From Gammaproteobacteria bacterium (GTDB taxonomy: Bacteria; Pseudomonadota; Gammaproteobacteria; SZUA-152), in contig JAADGF010000103.1 of NCBI GenBank assembly GCA_013152545.1, forward strand, positions 1 through 64,000: a DNA stretch of 64,000 nucleotides, read 5' to 3'. This document shows, piece by piece, positions 38,364 to 51,298 of the stretch (its first letter is position 1; each line of letters opens with the position of its first letter). The translations under genes and the position numbers were made by a program. Under the pieces are notes generated by a model that saw only the letters and a program-made list of their open reading frames with translations, had not been told where the DNA came from and searched no databases.

Positions 38364-38951
38364 ATGACAACAATAGCCATTCCACTATTCCCGCTCCATA
38401 CTGTGCTGTTCCCACATGGCAGTTTACCATTGAGAATATTCGAACCCCGCTATCTGGATATGATCAGTTCGTGCATGAAAACTGGCAGCGATTTCGGTAT
38501 CTGCCTGATCAAAAAAGGGACAGAAGTCGGAAAAGCCGCACTTACCCACGAAATTGGCACTTTGTGCGAGATAAACTACTTTAACACCGACTCCAATGGC
38601 ATATTATGTATCACGGCCGTCGGGAAACAACGATTTAATATTGTGTCACGACAAGTGCAACGCGACCAGCTAACAATCGCCAAGGTACAGTTATTGCCTA
38701 ATGAACCAAGCCTACCGATTCCTGACAAGTTTTCACCCGCCGTGAACATGTTACGGAAGCTGTTGGATCAACTCGGCTATCCTTACGCTAAAATGGATAA
38801 AAAATACGACGATGCCAGTTGGGTTAGCAGCCGACTCGTGGAATTGTTGCCTATGAAACTAGAGCAAAAACAATTTTTTTTACAGCAAAAAAAACCGCTG
38901 GAACGGCTGGATCAACTCTGGCAATTAATGGAAAAACTGAACTTTCGATAA
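38364..38951 (+). CDS. Lon N-terminal domain-like protein
   Basis: 195 residues. The sequence begins with IPLFPLHTVLFPHGSLPLRIFEPRYLDMI, the start of the Lon substrate-binding (N-terminal) domain, and continues with EIGTLCEI and LLPMKLEQKQFFLQ. There is no ATPase or protease domain. Stand-alone proteins of this family occur widely in proteobacteria, role unknown. It begins 14 bases after ubiX and is convergent with hspQ. Confidence 0.93.
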   Translation: MTTIAIPLFPLHTVLFPHGSLPLRIFEPRYLDMISSCMKTGSDFGICLIKKGTEVGKAALTHEIGTLCEINYFNTDSNGILCITAVGKQRFNIVSRQVQRDQLTIAKVQLLPNEPSLPIPDKFSPAVNMLRKLLDQLGYPYAKMDKKYDDASWVSSRLVELLPMKLEQKQFFLQQKKPLERLDQLWQLMEKLNFR

Positions 38952-38958
38952 GCCAACA

Positions 38959-39279
38959 TCAGTTTTTTAGCCAATTTACAACGTACTTTCCATCCACAAA
39001 ATCTTTAAAAACATCCTCAATGAGCGGGTGATTAATCCCCTCACTTGACTCATCTTTCTCTAAATTTTGCTCAGACACATAGGTATTACGCTTACCATTA
39101 TCCACCAAGACATGGTACCAAGGTTCATCTTTAGGCGGTCGCGAATGAGCCATACGCTCATACCAATCAGGCGAACCATAAAACACGGGATCCACATCCA
39201 CGATAACACCTCGATAATCAAAAAGACGATGGTGAACAATTTGGCCAACTGCGAATTTTGCATCCGATATCTGCGTCAT
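38959..39279 (-). CDS. hspQ: Heat-shock protein HspQ (YccV-like)
   Basis: 106 residues. Contains the hemimethylated-DNA-binding/YccV-type domain with KFAVGQIVHHRLFDYRGVIVDVDP, PWYHVLVD and TYVSEQNLE. HspQ is a small heat-shock protein that modulates Lon-dependent degradation in E. coli. Convergent with the Lon-N domain gene, ending only 7 bases from it. Confidence 0.94.
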   Translation of the reverse strand: MTQISDAKFAVGQIVHHRLFDYRGVIVDVDPVFYGSPDWYERMAHSRPPKDEPWYHVLVDNGKRNTYVSEQNLEKDESSEGINHPLIEDVFKDFVDGKYVVNWLKN

Positions 39280-39533
39280 ACCATGCCCTTTATATTTGCA
39301 ATAATGATTTTACTTACACTAGGAAATGACTACGTGGCCGTTAAATCATCAAAATACGTCAACTCAATTTACCTGTTGACCGCAACGTACGCCGAACAGG
39401 TGGCAGCTCTCAAACATCCATGTACTATATACTTCATTGCACATCCTTATAAACGGATTGCTACCATAATACAAACCAAATGCTATCGGGTCCATAAACA
39501 CATGACGACACCAATCGCTCCCTTCGTCACTTA

Positions 39534-39725
39534 TAGGAGTAGAAGCCTGTCCGAGAATAGCCGCCGCCACGAGGGAACGCCATGTTAAGTCCATTTTTTC
39601 GATCGCATCGGGCACCTACTTTTGGCATTTGAGGCGAATATTGAGCCTATTTAACAAAATGATCGTAAAAATGGGCCAATATGGCGTTTTCGCAGTCGGC
39701 TTTCCATTCTATGCAAGCTTCCTAG
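39534..39725. repeat. MITE-like repeat family 2, copy C
   Basis: About 190 bases similar over most of their length to the copy at 13635, including GGCATTTGAGGCGAATATTG.GCCTATTTAAC. The left end reads TAGGAGTAGAAGCCTGTCCGAGAATAG; the right end (TTCTATGCAAGCTTCCTAG) is eroded. Confidence 0.8.
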
Positions 39726-39820
39726 TCACTTACATCACCAATAACTTAACTAACAACGGTACATTTTTCTTTTCAACCACCCATTGCAAACTGCAACAAG
39801 CAAGCCAAAATTGTTTGTTA

Positions 39821-40237
39821 TTATTTCACCGTAATTGTGATTTTTTCTGACACCACTGGCGGAGAGTGAGGCACATGCCCTTTATCCCCTAACAGCAGTT
39901 GCAAAGTATGCTTTCCAGGTTTTAATTCAAGCATAACTTCAGTCTGACCACCACCAAAATGCTTATGCTGAGCATCACTGGGAATCGGCTTATCCGATGC
40001 TGGTATGGCAGTATTAATTAATAAATGATGGTGTCCGGTTTTTGCTTTATCAGTACCTGCCGGGGCTACCCCCATACCGGTTAAGCCAAATTGAACTTTA
40101 ACCGGACTAGAAACCTGCGCCCCATCAGTCGGCGAGATAATGTAGGCTTTCGCCCCAGCAGGAGAGGAGGTTACTGCCTGCACACCACTCACAAAAAACA
40201 TCCCCCACACCAGACCCGCAATAATTATTTTGTGCAT
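39821..40237 (-). CDS. DUF4399-type periplasmic protein
   Basis: 138 residues from ATG 40237, which follows AGGAGG with an eight-base spacer; that ribosome-binding site lies inside the longer reading, so the shorter start is chosen. A signal peptide (about 1-21) precedes a beta domain with FGLTGMGVAPAG, HHHLLIN and HVPHSPPVVSEKITI, histidine-rich, characteristic of DUF4399. A metal-binding role is plausible but not shown. Confidence 0.85.
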   Translation of the reverse strand: MHKIIIAGLVWGMFFVSGVQAVTSSPAGAKAYIISPTDGAQVSSPVKVQFGLTGMGVAPAGTDKAKTGHHHLLINTAIPASDKPIPSDAQHKHFGGGQTEVMLELKPGKHTLQLLLGDKGHVPHSPPVVSEKITITVK

Positions 40238-40264
40238 TCGACAACCTCCTAAACATGACATTAG

Positions 40265-40450
40265 CTAAGTAAAAACACGATTATTTTGCATTTCTTTTCT
40301 GAAATCGAAATAAAAGAAAGTGAAACCAATACAATACCAAATGACTTGTATCTTAACACGCCACTCTAACTTACTACTGTGAACATTAAAAGCATCAAAC
40401 ATTCCATAAAGCCAACCTGTTCCAAGCATCCATCCAATAAAAATCAACAT
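40265..40450 (-). CDS. Small membrane protein, two helices
   Basis: 61 residues. ATG 40450 follows AATGAGG with a seven-base spacer. One helix (about 1-18), a polar middle, and a second short hydrophobic stretch (about 36-48). Unknown family. It precedes the DUF4399 gene by 27 bases on the same strand and may be co-transcribed. Confidence 0.55.
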   Translation of the reverse strand: MLIFIGWMLGTGWLYGMFDAFNVHSSKLEWRVKIQVIWYCIGFTFFYFDFRKEMQNNRVFT

Positions 40451-41083
40451 CTTGAGTCCTCATTGGAGCATTTCATAATCAGAAAATAAAAACACATAAA
40501 ATACAATCAGTTACAAAATAGCACATGAATATAGCAGCCAATTATCAATAAATTAACCTCGCTCCACTCACCTAAACCACATCAATATCATCAGTAAATT
40601 ATGAAAATTCTCAATTTAATGTGGCCTATTTGGGTTGACCAGTACACTCGACCAAGGGTGCTTCATTCATACAGGATGCCCTACCATATACTATCAATTA
40701 CTCTGCCCCCTTTAGATTTGTGGCGTTTACGAAAAATCGTAACTTATTGATTCATAATCAAGGGTGCGTAACATCAGTGAATAAACGAACATAAAACACA
40801 CAAACCGAAAACTGGATGCCTTCTTACTCCATCCAATGAGAGGGACATCAATTAAGATTGGGAAAATACCTAACGAATTGAACCTAACACATCAGTTGAA
40901 CCTACTGCGAATATCTACTAACTGTAGGCAATTCACTAAAATCACGAGTTTAGACTTGCGGCACTATCCTGTTGATTTTTGAACCATTATAATGCCCCAT
41001 CAAATCTGAGAGTGGTAAATGATGATCTCAGATTGTATACTTGCCCCCCCACTAATATTCATTAAGTTAGACGGCTGATCCCT
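40451..41083. other. Intergenic stretch with insertion-sequence relics
   Basis: About 630 bases without a gene. The segment 40721-40779 (GGCGTTTACGAAAAATCGTAAC..CATAATCA..GGTGCGTAACA) is nearly identical to 49662-49720, and 40875-40920 resembles 49803-49850, which precedes an IS5-like transposase remnant. So this stretch is probably the upstream part of a lost copy of that element. Confidence 0.6.
40721..40779 (+). repeat. Element-relic repeat, matches 49662-49720
   Basis: About 59 bases, nearly identical in the same orientation at both places. The second copy precedes the IS5-like transposase remnant at 49846. Confidence 0.7.
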
Positions 41084-44762
<3,679 letters not shown>

Positions 44763-44764
44763 TA

Positions 44765-45076
44765 ATGGAACGTTGTCCCATTTGCCGTGGGCGGCTCGAT
44801 AAAGTGACCCTACTATGTGGGCGCTGCGGCGCTAATTTGGAATGGGCTGAGCTGGCTCAGAGTAACGCAAAGATAGTAACCAAACAAGCGGTAGCTAGTT
44901 TACTTCAAGGTCACTTGGTCCAGGCTGAACACTTACTAGTGCAGGCACAATCCCTGGAAGATAGTCCATTTGTACGCCAGTTGCTTGGCTTTATAAGAAG
45001 TGAAAACCGCCTGCAAGACCGATGCATCACATTTTTTAACAACACAGGAACAGAGCACTCTCTTTTCAGTCGCTAA
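44765..45076 (+). CDS. Zinc-ribbon/TPR-like small protein of the Hsp70 locus
   Basis: 103 residues. N-terminal zinc ribbon CPIC.. and CGRC (CxxC-x12-CxxC), then a helical part (LLQGHLVQAEHLLVQAQSLE) like a TPR pair. It begins three bases after the Hsp70 stop, so was co-transcribed with it. The C-terminus may be truncated. Whether it is still functional with a broken Hsp70 is doubtful. Confidence 0.65.
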   Translation: MERCPICRGRLDKVTLLCGRCGANLEWAELAQSNAKIVTKQAVASLLQGHLVQAEHLLVQAQSLEDSPFVRQLLGFIRSENRLQDRCITFFNNTGTEHSLFSR

Positions 45077-45128
45077 ACGCATACCCAGCCCCTACGGATA
45101 GAGCCCAATTTGAAACTCGATGGTGCGT

Positions 45129-45557
45129 TTACTCTGGCAGAGACCCGTATTTTGCAAAAACTTCCGCGCCTGTCATATCACTGGTTTCGTTTGCAAAACA
45201 GTAATAAGAAGGTTTTTTATCAATGAATATCTGATGGTCAAAAACAAACATACTATCATCATCAAATAACCCTGCCGGCATAATGTATTGATTACTTTCT
45301 TTTAGCCTGTAAAAAAGATGGCTACCGCATTGATTACAAAAACCACGCTCCGCCCAATCTGAGGAATTGTATACCGAGATAGTACCTTTATCGTTGAATG
45401 ACACATCTGAACCACAATCAACTGCCAACAATGGTCCACCGCCCCATTTTCTGCACATACCGCAATGACATGCGCCGACATTTTTACTCATATTCTTCAC
45501 ACTGATTTGAGTTGCACCGCACAGGCAACGACCACTTCCGCCAAAGGTTTCTGACAT
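45129..45557 (-). CDS. GFA-family (glutathione-dependent formaldehyde-activating-like) protein
   Basis: 142 residues. Zinc-binding cysteine motifs typical of the family: CLCGATQI near residue 11, ACHCGMCRKWGG near 29-40 and CNQCGSHLFYRL near 74. Such proteins coordinate two zinc ions; most are not shown to act on formaldehyde. Transcribed away from its neighbours. Frame is intact, start ATG 45557 follows GAGGAG. Confidence 0.9.
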   Translation of the reverse strand: MSETFGGSGRCLCGATQISVKNMSKNVGACHCGMCRKWGGGPLLAVDCGSDVSFNDKGTISVYNSSDWAERGFCNQCGSHLFYRLKESNQYIMPAGLFDDDSMFVFDHQIFIDKKPSYYCFANETSDMTGAEVFAKYGSLPE

Positions 45558-45879
45558 AAATTTCTCCTCTATTCTGCTAAAATTAAATCACACCGCATTA
45601 CACAATCGCCAAATAGCAACTGCTTGTCAACTGCATCCTACTATTGCTATCCATTATTCAACCACAAAAGCTCGAAATAGAACAGCTCTTCCTACACTTT
45701 CTGTTTTACGGCGTATCGGCGTTTTAAAAAATTGACTAAATGACCCCAGATTGTGATTAACTGCGGTATAAAGGCAATAAAACGCCAAAACGATCAACGA
45801 CCTCTCCCAGGATTACCCTGACTGGTATATTATTGAACCTCTTCGGTAGAATTAGGAATGGGCACGTAATTAACTTCAA

Positions 45880-47634
45880 ATGTTTCAAAAACAAAGGCCT
45901 AAGACTCAACTAGAGAACTTGCAAAATCGTTTTTCGATACAGGCGCGATATTGTGTTTTTATATCAATGCTAGTAGTACCGCCTTATCATATAGCCACGG
46001 CTGACATACTCCAGGAGACAGATGGCATTGAGTGTCAGGCGTTAAATTTCCCAACACAACACGAACTATTTGATTTCGAAACATTACGCGCTCACACCAG
46101 AATAGATGACTTCAATGGCTTACTAATTAGACACATAGAGGTGATCACTCTACCAATTTTCAACCCGAATGACACCAATGAAAATAATGCTCTTTACCGT
46201 TATGTGAACAATATACATACACCAACTCAAGACGATGTTGTACGACGGCAACTATTATTCTCACAAGGCGAAGTTTTGCTCTCAAGCTCAATCGCAGAAA
46301 GCGAGCGAATATTGAGAGCCAACAACTACCTTTCCGACGCGGTGATATTACCGCAACGCATTTGCGGTGACAAAGTTGACCTGGCAGTGATTACCCGGGA
46401 ATTATGGACCTTATTACCCAAATTATTTTTTAGCCGCAAGGGTGGAAATAACAAAATAGGGTTAACCATAGAAGATGAGAATATGTTGGGGTCGGGGAAC
46501 ACACTAACCTTACAATTTCTTAATGATCGCGAACGAAATTCACAATCGATCAGCTATCACACAAAACAGCTGTTCGGGTCACATGTAACGTTTGACACGG
46601 TTTATAGCGATACCACCGATGGTTTTGAAAAAAAACTGCAAATCACCCGACCATTTTTCGCTTTAGATACACGTTGGTCGTTAGGATTGAATTTGCAGGA
46701 AAATAAATTTAGTGAAACATTGGAAGCGAGCGGCAACGAATTCAATGCCTTTAATCATAACCAGAACCACTATCGTGTGTTTGCTGGCTTTTCTTCCGGA
46801 CGACAGGGGGGCTATACGCAACGCTACTCGTTTGGGTTTACACAAACCGAAGATTTATTTAAAGTTAGTGAAAACAACACAACCATTGCACCAGATGACC
46901 GTATCCTAGCCTATCCATGGATTAAATATTTTTTGATCGAAGACGCTTTTACCACTTACCAAAATTTAAATGCGTTGTACCGCACAGAAGATATAGCAAT
47001 AGGAATAAATGTTGCCGCATCACTCGGCCTTGCCAGTAACACCTTTAACTCACCACTATCACAATGGATATTCTCATTTAACATTCACAATGTTCCGTAT
47101 ACCTTACCAAAACACTTATTGCAAATGAAATTTGAAGTGAACGGTAGTTGGGATCGGGACAAAGATGGCTTCCAGAACACAATAACCTCGCTTAAATTAG
47201 ACTACTACTGGCTACTAGCGACTAAGCTGCGTTTTTTTGCGGGCTTGTCATATGACTTCGGCATCAACTTAAGTAGTGATAAATTATTATCACTGGGTGG
47301 TGATGAAGGCTTTCGTGGCTATCCGTCCGAGTTCTTTCTGGGTGATCGCCGATTACTCGTTAATCTGGAACAACGCTATTTTTTTAGTCCGCACTTTTTG
47401 AACTTGTTTCGCTTTGCCGGCGTTATCTTCCTCGATATTGGACAAACAAAGCTCAGTGATAACACCAATGCAAACGATAACGACCTTCTGACCTCCACAG
47501 GCCTAGGTATCCGCATCAATTCAAGCAAAACCAATATCAGCAGAATCGTCCATATTGACCTGGCATTTCCGCTGAACAAAAAAGATGAAATCGATGACAT
47601 CCAACTACAAATTACATCAAATTCGACATTTTAG
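45880..47634 (+). CDS. Omp85/BamA-TamA-like outer-membrane barrel protein
   Basis: 584 residues. A basic N-terminus and hydrophobic signal-like stretch (about 26-40), then a POTRA-like domain (about 80-190) with the QGE.L and RILRANNYLSDA segments, then a long stretch of amphipathic strands forming the barrel, with the family GGDEGFRGYPSEFFLGDRRLL and FLDIGQTK segments, ending in F. The fold assembles or inserts proteins or lipids in the outer membrane; this short member has only one or two POTRA repeats. Start position is uncertain. Confidence 0.85.
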   Translation: MFQKQRPKTQLENLQNRFSIQARYCVFISMLVVPPYHIATADILQETDGIECQALNFPTQHELFDFETLRAHTRIDDFNGLLIRHIEVITLPIFNPNDTNENNALYRYVNNIHTPTQDDVVRRQLLFSQGEVLLSSSIAESERILRANNYLSDAVILPQRICGDKVDLAVITRELWTLLPKLFFSRKGGNNKIGLTIEDENMLGSGNTLTLQFLNDRERNSQSISYHTKQLFGSHVTFDTVYSDTTDGFEKKLQITRPFFALDTRWSLGLNLQENKFSETLEASGNEFNAFNHNQNHYRVFAGFSSGRQGGYTQRYSFGFTQTEDLFKVSENNTTIAPDDRILAYPWIKYFLIEDAFTTYQNLNALYRTEDIAIGINVAASLGLASNTFNSPLSQWIFSFNIHNVPYTLPKHLLQMKFEVNGSWDRDKDGFQNTITSLKLDYYWLLATKLRFFAGLSYDFGINLSSDKLLSLGGDEGFRGYPSEFFLGDRRLLVNLEQRYFFSPHFLNLFRFAGVIFLDIGQTKLSDNTNANDNDLLTSTGLGIRINSSKTNISRIVHIDLAFPLNKKDEIDDIQLQITSNSTF

Positions 47635-47774
47635 GGAATGCTTTGAGCAAACCAGACGTATAATAATCAATGGAATACGAAATTCGGGAACGCACACAGA
47701 AATAAGTTGCACAGACCAAATGTCAACGTTGTACCAACATTAAGTTAATAATTAATCAGGTAAGTAACTCCAGC

Positions 47775-48467
47775 ATGCAACTCGCTTTTATTCCTTTGTT
47801 AACTGGTTTAGTCCCCATTGTTGCCGTCAATGTAGCTTACATCATTGCAGCGGGTCTCGACCATGTGCCTACTTGTTTTGTGTATTTGGATGGCTGCACT
47901 ACGATAAGTTCTACTGGACGCAAAGCCCCGGAAAGCCTATGGTTTCGTGCCACACTTATTCCTACCGCTGTACTTATGCTCATCTACTGGCGATTAATTG
48001 GTGACTGGATAAAATGCCTTGATAAACGGCAATTACAAGGTGTTTGGGTTCTTCAATGGCTAGGCAGCTTAGCCAGCGTGTTTCTAATTGTCTATACTGT
48101 CGCGCTAGGCTTTATCGACCCAAATTACCACATCCAACGCCGAATCGGTGTAACGGGATTTTTTAGCTGTACATTTTTGGCACAATTATTATTAGCAAGA
48201 CGCCTTTGGTATATCTCTCTCGCGCAACCCGAATTGCTGTCGCCGCGCATTGCACAAGCCAAGATTACGCTCTGCTTTTTTCTATTGGTCGTTGGCTTAA
48301 TAAGCATACCTGTTTCCGCATGGATTGGTGGCAATGAACCGGAAAACATTGTCGAATGGAATTTTTCATTGCTCATGTATTGCTACTTTTTATTAACTTA
48401 CTGGGGGTGGCGTACAACCGGTTTTCGCGCTACTTTAGAGATCAACATCAAGAATTCGTCAGACTGA
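47775..48467 (+). CDS. Frag1/DRAM/Sfk1-like membrane protein
   Basis: 230 residues with about six helices, a long extracytoplasmic loop after the first (with C-x-T-I-S-S-T-G-R-K), and a conserved end (VEWNFSLLMYCYFLLTYWGW) resembling the Frag1/DRAM/Sfk1 family of eukaryotes and some bacteria. Family role here unknown. Followed 70 bases later by the IS630 element. Weak trace of repeat family 1 lies upstream near 47693. Confidence 0.7.
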   Translation: MQLAFIPLLTGLVPIVAVNVAYIIAAGLDHVPTCFVYLDGCTTISSTGRKAPESLWFRATLIPTAVLMLIYWRLIGDWIKCLDKRQLQGVWVLQWLGSLASVFLIVYTVALGFIDPNYHIQRRIGVTGFFSCTFLAQLLLARRLWYISLAQPELLSPRIAQAKITLCFFLLVVGLISIPVSAWIGGNEPENIVEWNFSLLMYCYFLLTYWGWRTTGFRATLEINIKNSSD

Positions 48468-48537
48468 AAAAACTTCATCTCAACATTATTTTAACATTTT
48501 CTTGTCTATTTTCCGGCCTTCTGCGTTGCTGCTATTA

Positions 48538-49616
48538 ATCGTCCCCTAAGTATTCGCGCTACGCGGCAATAGTATCAAAAATATACTTGGTATCCGGCAT
48601 TTTAAAAAAACTCTTTATTAATGCGCTTTGTTTCTGGATTGATCGCATGATTGAGAGAACACCACGCTTCATGCTCTCTTTGTCAATGATTGGAAGTTTC
48701 GCCAGTCTTGCTTTAGCATGATTCCACACCTGTTCATCTGGATTTAACTCCGGTGAATAGACCGGTAGAAATGCCATGATAATACTGTCAACCTGTTCTT
48801 CTAAAAAGGCCTGCGTTTCTTGGCTATGGTGATAACGCGCATTATCGGTAATAACAATGATCCGGCGGCCAGCGTCGCTGCTCAGTTTTTTTAGAAACTG
48901 AATAAAATTGGCTGAGTTCATGTTCTCTTTGATAAAACTAAAACGCATTTCCCCACGAAGTGTAACAGCACTGATGAGCTTCAGTCCAAAACGTCCCCCC
49001 ACTGTCTTTGACGACCGGTGTTTCACCTATTTCCCCCCAGGTGAATCCGTGGTGGGAATCGCTACGCACCGAGGATTCATCTACAAAAATAGATTTCAGC
49101 ACCTAAAGCTTTAGCTTTTTCTACGACGTCAGGAAAGGTACTGTTAAGGTAGCGTTCAATCTTCTTGGGGTCTTGTTTGTAGGATTTGTACAGCGGGCGT
49201 TGTGCGCTTAAACCGAGGTTATTTAACAACCGACCAACTGAGCTTTTACTGAGCTCTATCCCCAATTCTTGCTTGATCATTGTACCAATGGTTCTTAAGG
49301 ACCATAAGCAAAAATCAAACTGATAATGTAGCGGGTTACCCATCGTCACTGCATTGTAAACCCACTGCATATCTTTAGCGGATAGTTTCTTGGCTCGTCC
49401 ACTTTTAGAACTATCATTTAATGCATGCCAGCCACCGCTACGATAACGAGCAAGCCAATCAAATATCGTTCGTAACGGAACATCAAATATGCGGGCCACT
49501 AAATGGACAGGTTCTTGGCGAAGAATGATGGCTTCTACGACTTATTTGCGGTTTGTACTGCGGGATTCTGCTTTTGTCATGCAGATAATATATCATGCGA
49601 ATACTTATGGGACGAT
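48538..49616. mobile_element. IS630-family insertion sequence
   Basis: 1079 bases bounded by imperfect inverted repeats of about 22 bases (ATCGTCCCCTAAGTATTCGC at the left, complement of ATCGTCCCATAAGTATTCGC at the right) and flanked by TA on both sides, the target duplication typical of IS630/Tc1-type elements. It carries one broken minus-strand transposase. Confidence 0.85.
48559..49580 (-). pseudogene. IS630-family transposase, multiply broken
   Basis: The frame starts at ATG 49580 (MTKAESRSTNRK), meets an in-frame TAA, and reopens for a helix-turn-helix part (ARIFDVPLRTIFDWLARYRSGGW, about 140 residues). Extra bases in a T5 run (near 49089) and a G6 run (near 48995) shift the frame twice. 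Between the two shifts the other frame reads VDESSVRSDSHHGFTWG, the first catalytic aspartate. After them comes the DDE C-terminal part (VITDNARYHHS and YSPELNPDEQVWN). All three catalytic residues exist but not in one frame. Confidence 0.85.
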
Positions 49617-49661
49617 TAATACCAGCTGATGTTATGCTGGTCTCAATAAGAATACAGGCTA

Positions 49662-49720
49662 TGGCGTTTACGAAAAATAGTAACTTATTGATTCATAATC
49701 AAAGGTGCGTAACATTAGTT
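49662..49720 (+). repeat. Element-relic repeat, matches 40721-40779
   Basis: Same orientation and about 95 percent identical by eye. Lies between the IS630 right end and the IS5-like remnant. Confidence 0.7.
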
Positions 49721-49845
49721 ACCACCAAAAAACAACAAAACGAGTTTGCCATACCCCGATTAATGCTGACCAATGGACACTGGTCGATGTTAAATGAGAT
49801 AATGCTTGAACCTAAGTTAATTAGTTGAATCTACTACGAACACCT

Positions 49846-50097
49846 ATGAGCACCGAAATGCAATGCCGGGTAATTTTATTTCGGCTTCGAATTGGATGTC
49901 CCTGGCATGATCTGCCTGAAAAATTCGGGTGTTGGGACACGGTCTGTAGCGAATTTAATCTGTGGCCGAAAAAAGCTGTCTTGATCCGGCTATTTAATAG
50001 TCGATTTAAAGAACCTGATATGAAATAGGCAGTTATAGATGGAAGTATTATGAAAGAACATAGACCACTGCGTTGGGTTAATTAACCCTGAATCTAA
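49846..50097 (+). pseudogene. IS5-like transposase remnant
   Basis: An N-terminal fragment of an IS4/IS5-type transposase starts at ATG 49846 and contains RIGCPWHDLPEKFGCWDTVCSEFNLWPK, the conserved N-terminal block of the IS5 group. It ends at TAG 50026-50028. The reading continues in the same frame with AVIDGSIMKEHRPLRWVN, matching the start of the catalytic region (D of the DDE triad), then stops. The rest of the gene is lost. Confidence 0.75.
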
Positions 50098-50130
50098 TAC
50101 ATTCGATAAAAAAATAAAGATACGCCTCTT

Positions 50131-50943
50131 ATGAGTAAAACAGAGAACCAGCCCGACTGGGATAAAATCGCCGAAAAATTTGATCTATGGTTACCTCAAC
50201 TAGCACCTGTCGGTGAAGCCATACTGGAGAAATTAGGGGCAAAATCTGGCGATCGAATTATTGATCTCGGTTCCGGAACAGGGGAACCTGCACTTTCCTT
50301 AGCGCGGAAAATGACTGGACAAGTAACCATCACTGGCATTGATTCAGCAGATGGGATGGTGAACGTCGCACAACAAAAAGTCATTGATGAGAAATTACAA
50401 GGCATTGAATTTCGAACCATGTCAGCTGAGCAGATTCGCTTTGAAGACAACCAATTTGATCGAGCATTGTGCCGTTTTGGTGTAATGCTATTTGATGATC
50501 CACTAAAAGGCTTAAAAGAAATGCGCCGCGTGCTAAAACCTAACGGGTATTTCTCTCTAGCCGTATGGGGCGCTGCGGAAACTATGTTAACCTTGTACTG
50601 GACTTATGAGGCATTCAAGAACCGCATTGATGAGGACCTATACCCTCCCTTGGCAAAAGTTACCTCGTTAGGCGCACCGCATACAATGGAAACACTGCTC
50701 AAAAAGGCAGGCTTCCATGAATTTACAATCGAGCCGATCACCTTTCATTACAAATTTAAGTCATTTGACGCCTATTGGGACACAGTAGAGGCATCAGACA
50801 TTCTGAAAATGCAATATGATGCACTACCCGATGAACAAAAACCAGAAATACGCAACGAAGTCAGCCGTTTTGCCCGTAATTTTATAAAAGACGGTACACT
50901 CACAATACCCCACGAATATTTACTTGTCAGCGGTAAAAAATAA
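50131..50943 (+). CDS. Class I SAM-dependent methyltransferase (UbiE-like)
   Basis: 270 residues. The Rossmann motif is DRIIDLGSGTGEPALSLAR (about 46-64), followed by ITGIDSADGMVNVAQ and FDRALCRFGVMLFDDP, with the RRVLKPNGYFSLAVWG block, all typical of the UbiE/Methyltransf_11 family. Substrate unknown. Isolated by repeats on both sides. It is not certain that it belongs to ubiquinone synthesis. Confidence 0.88.
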   Translation: MSKTENQPDWDKIAEKFDLWLPQLAPVGEAILEKLGAKSGDRIIDLGSGTGEPALSLARKMTGQVTITGIDSADGMVNVAQQKVIDEKLQGIEFRTMSAEQIRFEDNQFDRALCRFGVMLFDDPLKGLKEMRRVLKPNGYFSLAVWGAAETMLTLYWTYEAFKNRIDEDLYPPLAKVTSLGAPHTMETLLKKAGFHEFTIEPITFHYKFKSFDAYWDTVEASDILKMQYDALPDEQKPEIRNEVSRFARNFIKDGTLTIPHEYLLVSGKK

Positions 50944-50956
50944 TCAAACAAATAAA

Positions 50957-51080
50957 GTAACAGCTCAGATTAGCTTTGATTTGCTAGAGAATCAGGAAAA
51001 ATGCGGCGTTTACCGATACGATATAAATAAGCATTTTTAACGCAGCAATCGGACAAATCAAAGATAAGCTCAGTAGTTAC
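50957..51080. repeat. MITE-like repeat family 3, copy B
   Basis: About 124 bases, starts GTAACAGCTCAGATTAGCTTTG and ends with the imperfect complement CAAAGATAAGCTCAGTAGTTAC. Interior TTTTTAACGCAGCAATCGG is shared with the copy at 14268. Confidence 0.8.
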
Positions 51081-51250
51081 CCAATAAACATGCGTCATGA
51101 CCCATAATAACCCGGACCCTGACGACACTAACAAACACACATAAAACTCGCTTCAAACTGAACGCTCAATACGTTGCTAAATCGGCATCATACCGAACCC
51201 CCTTCTTACCCGCCTGCTCCCTGGCCGCACTAAATATTTTTTCCTCTATA

Positions 51251-51278
51251 GGGCACGTCATTCCCAAATGACGTGCCC
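51251..51278. other. Perfect 12-base-pair hairpin after the multicopper oxidase
   Basis: Arms 51251-51262 and 51267-51278 (GGGCACGTCATT / AATGACGTGCCC) around a four-base loop, 20 bases beyond the stop of the minus-strand multicopper oxidase. No U tract follows on the minus strand, so it is more likely an mRNA end-stabilising or Rho-independent-like structure of weak type. Confidence 0.6.
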
Positions 51279-51298
51279 ATACCGCTGACGCTAGACAA

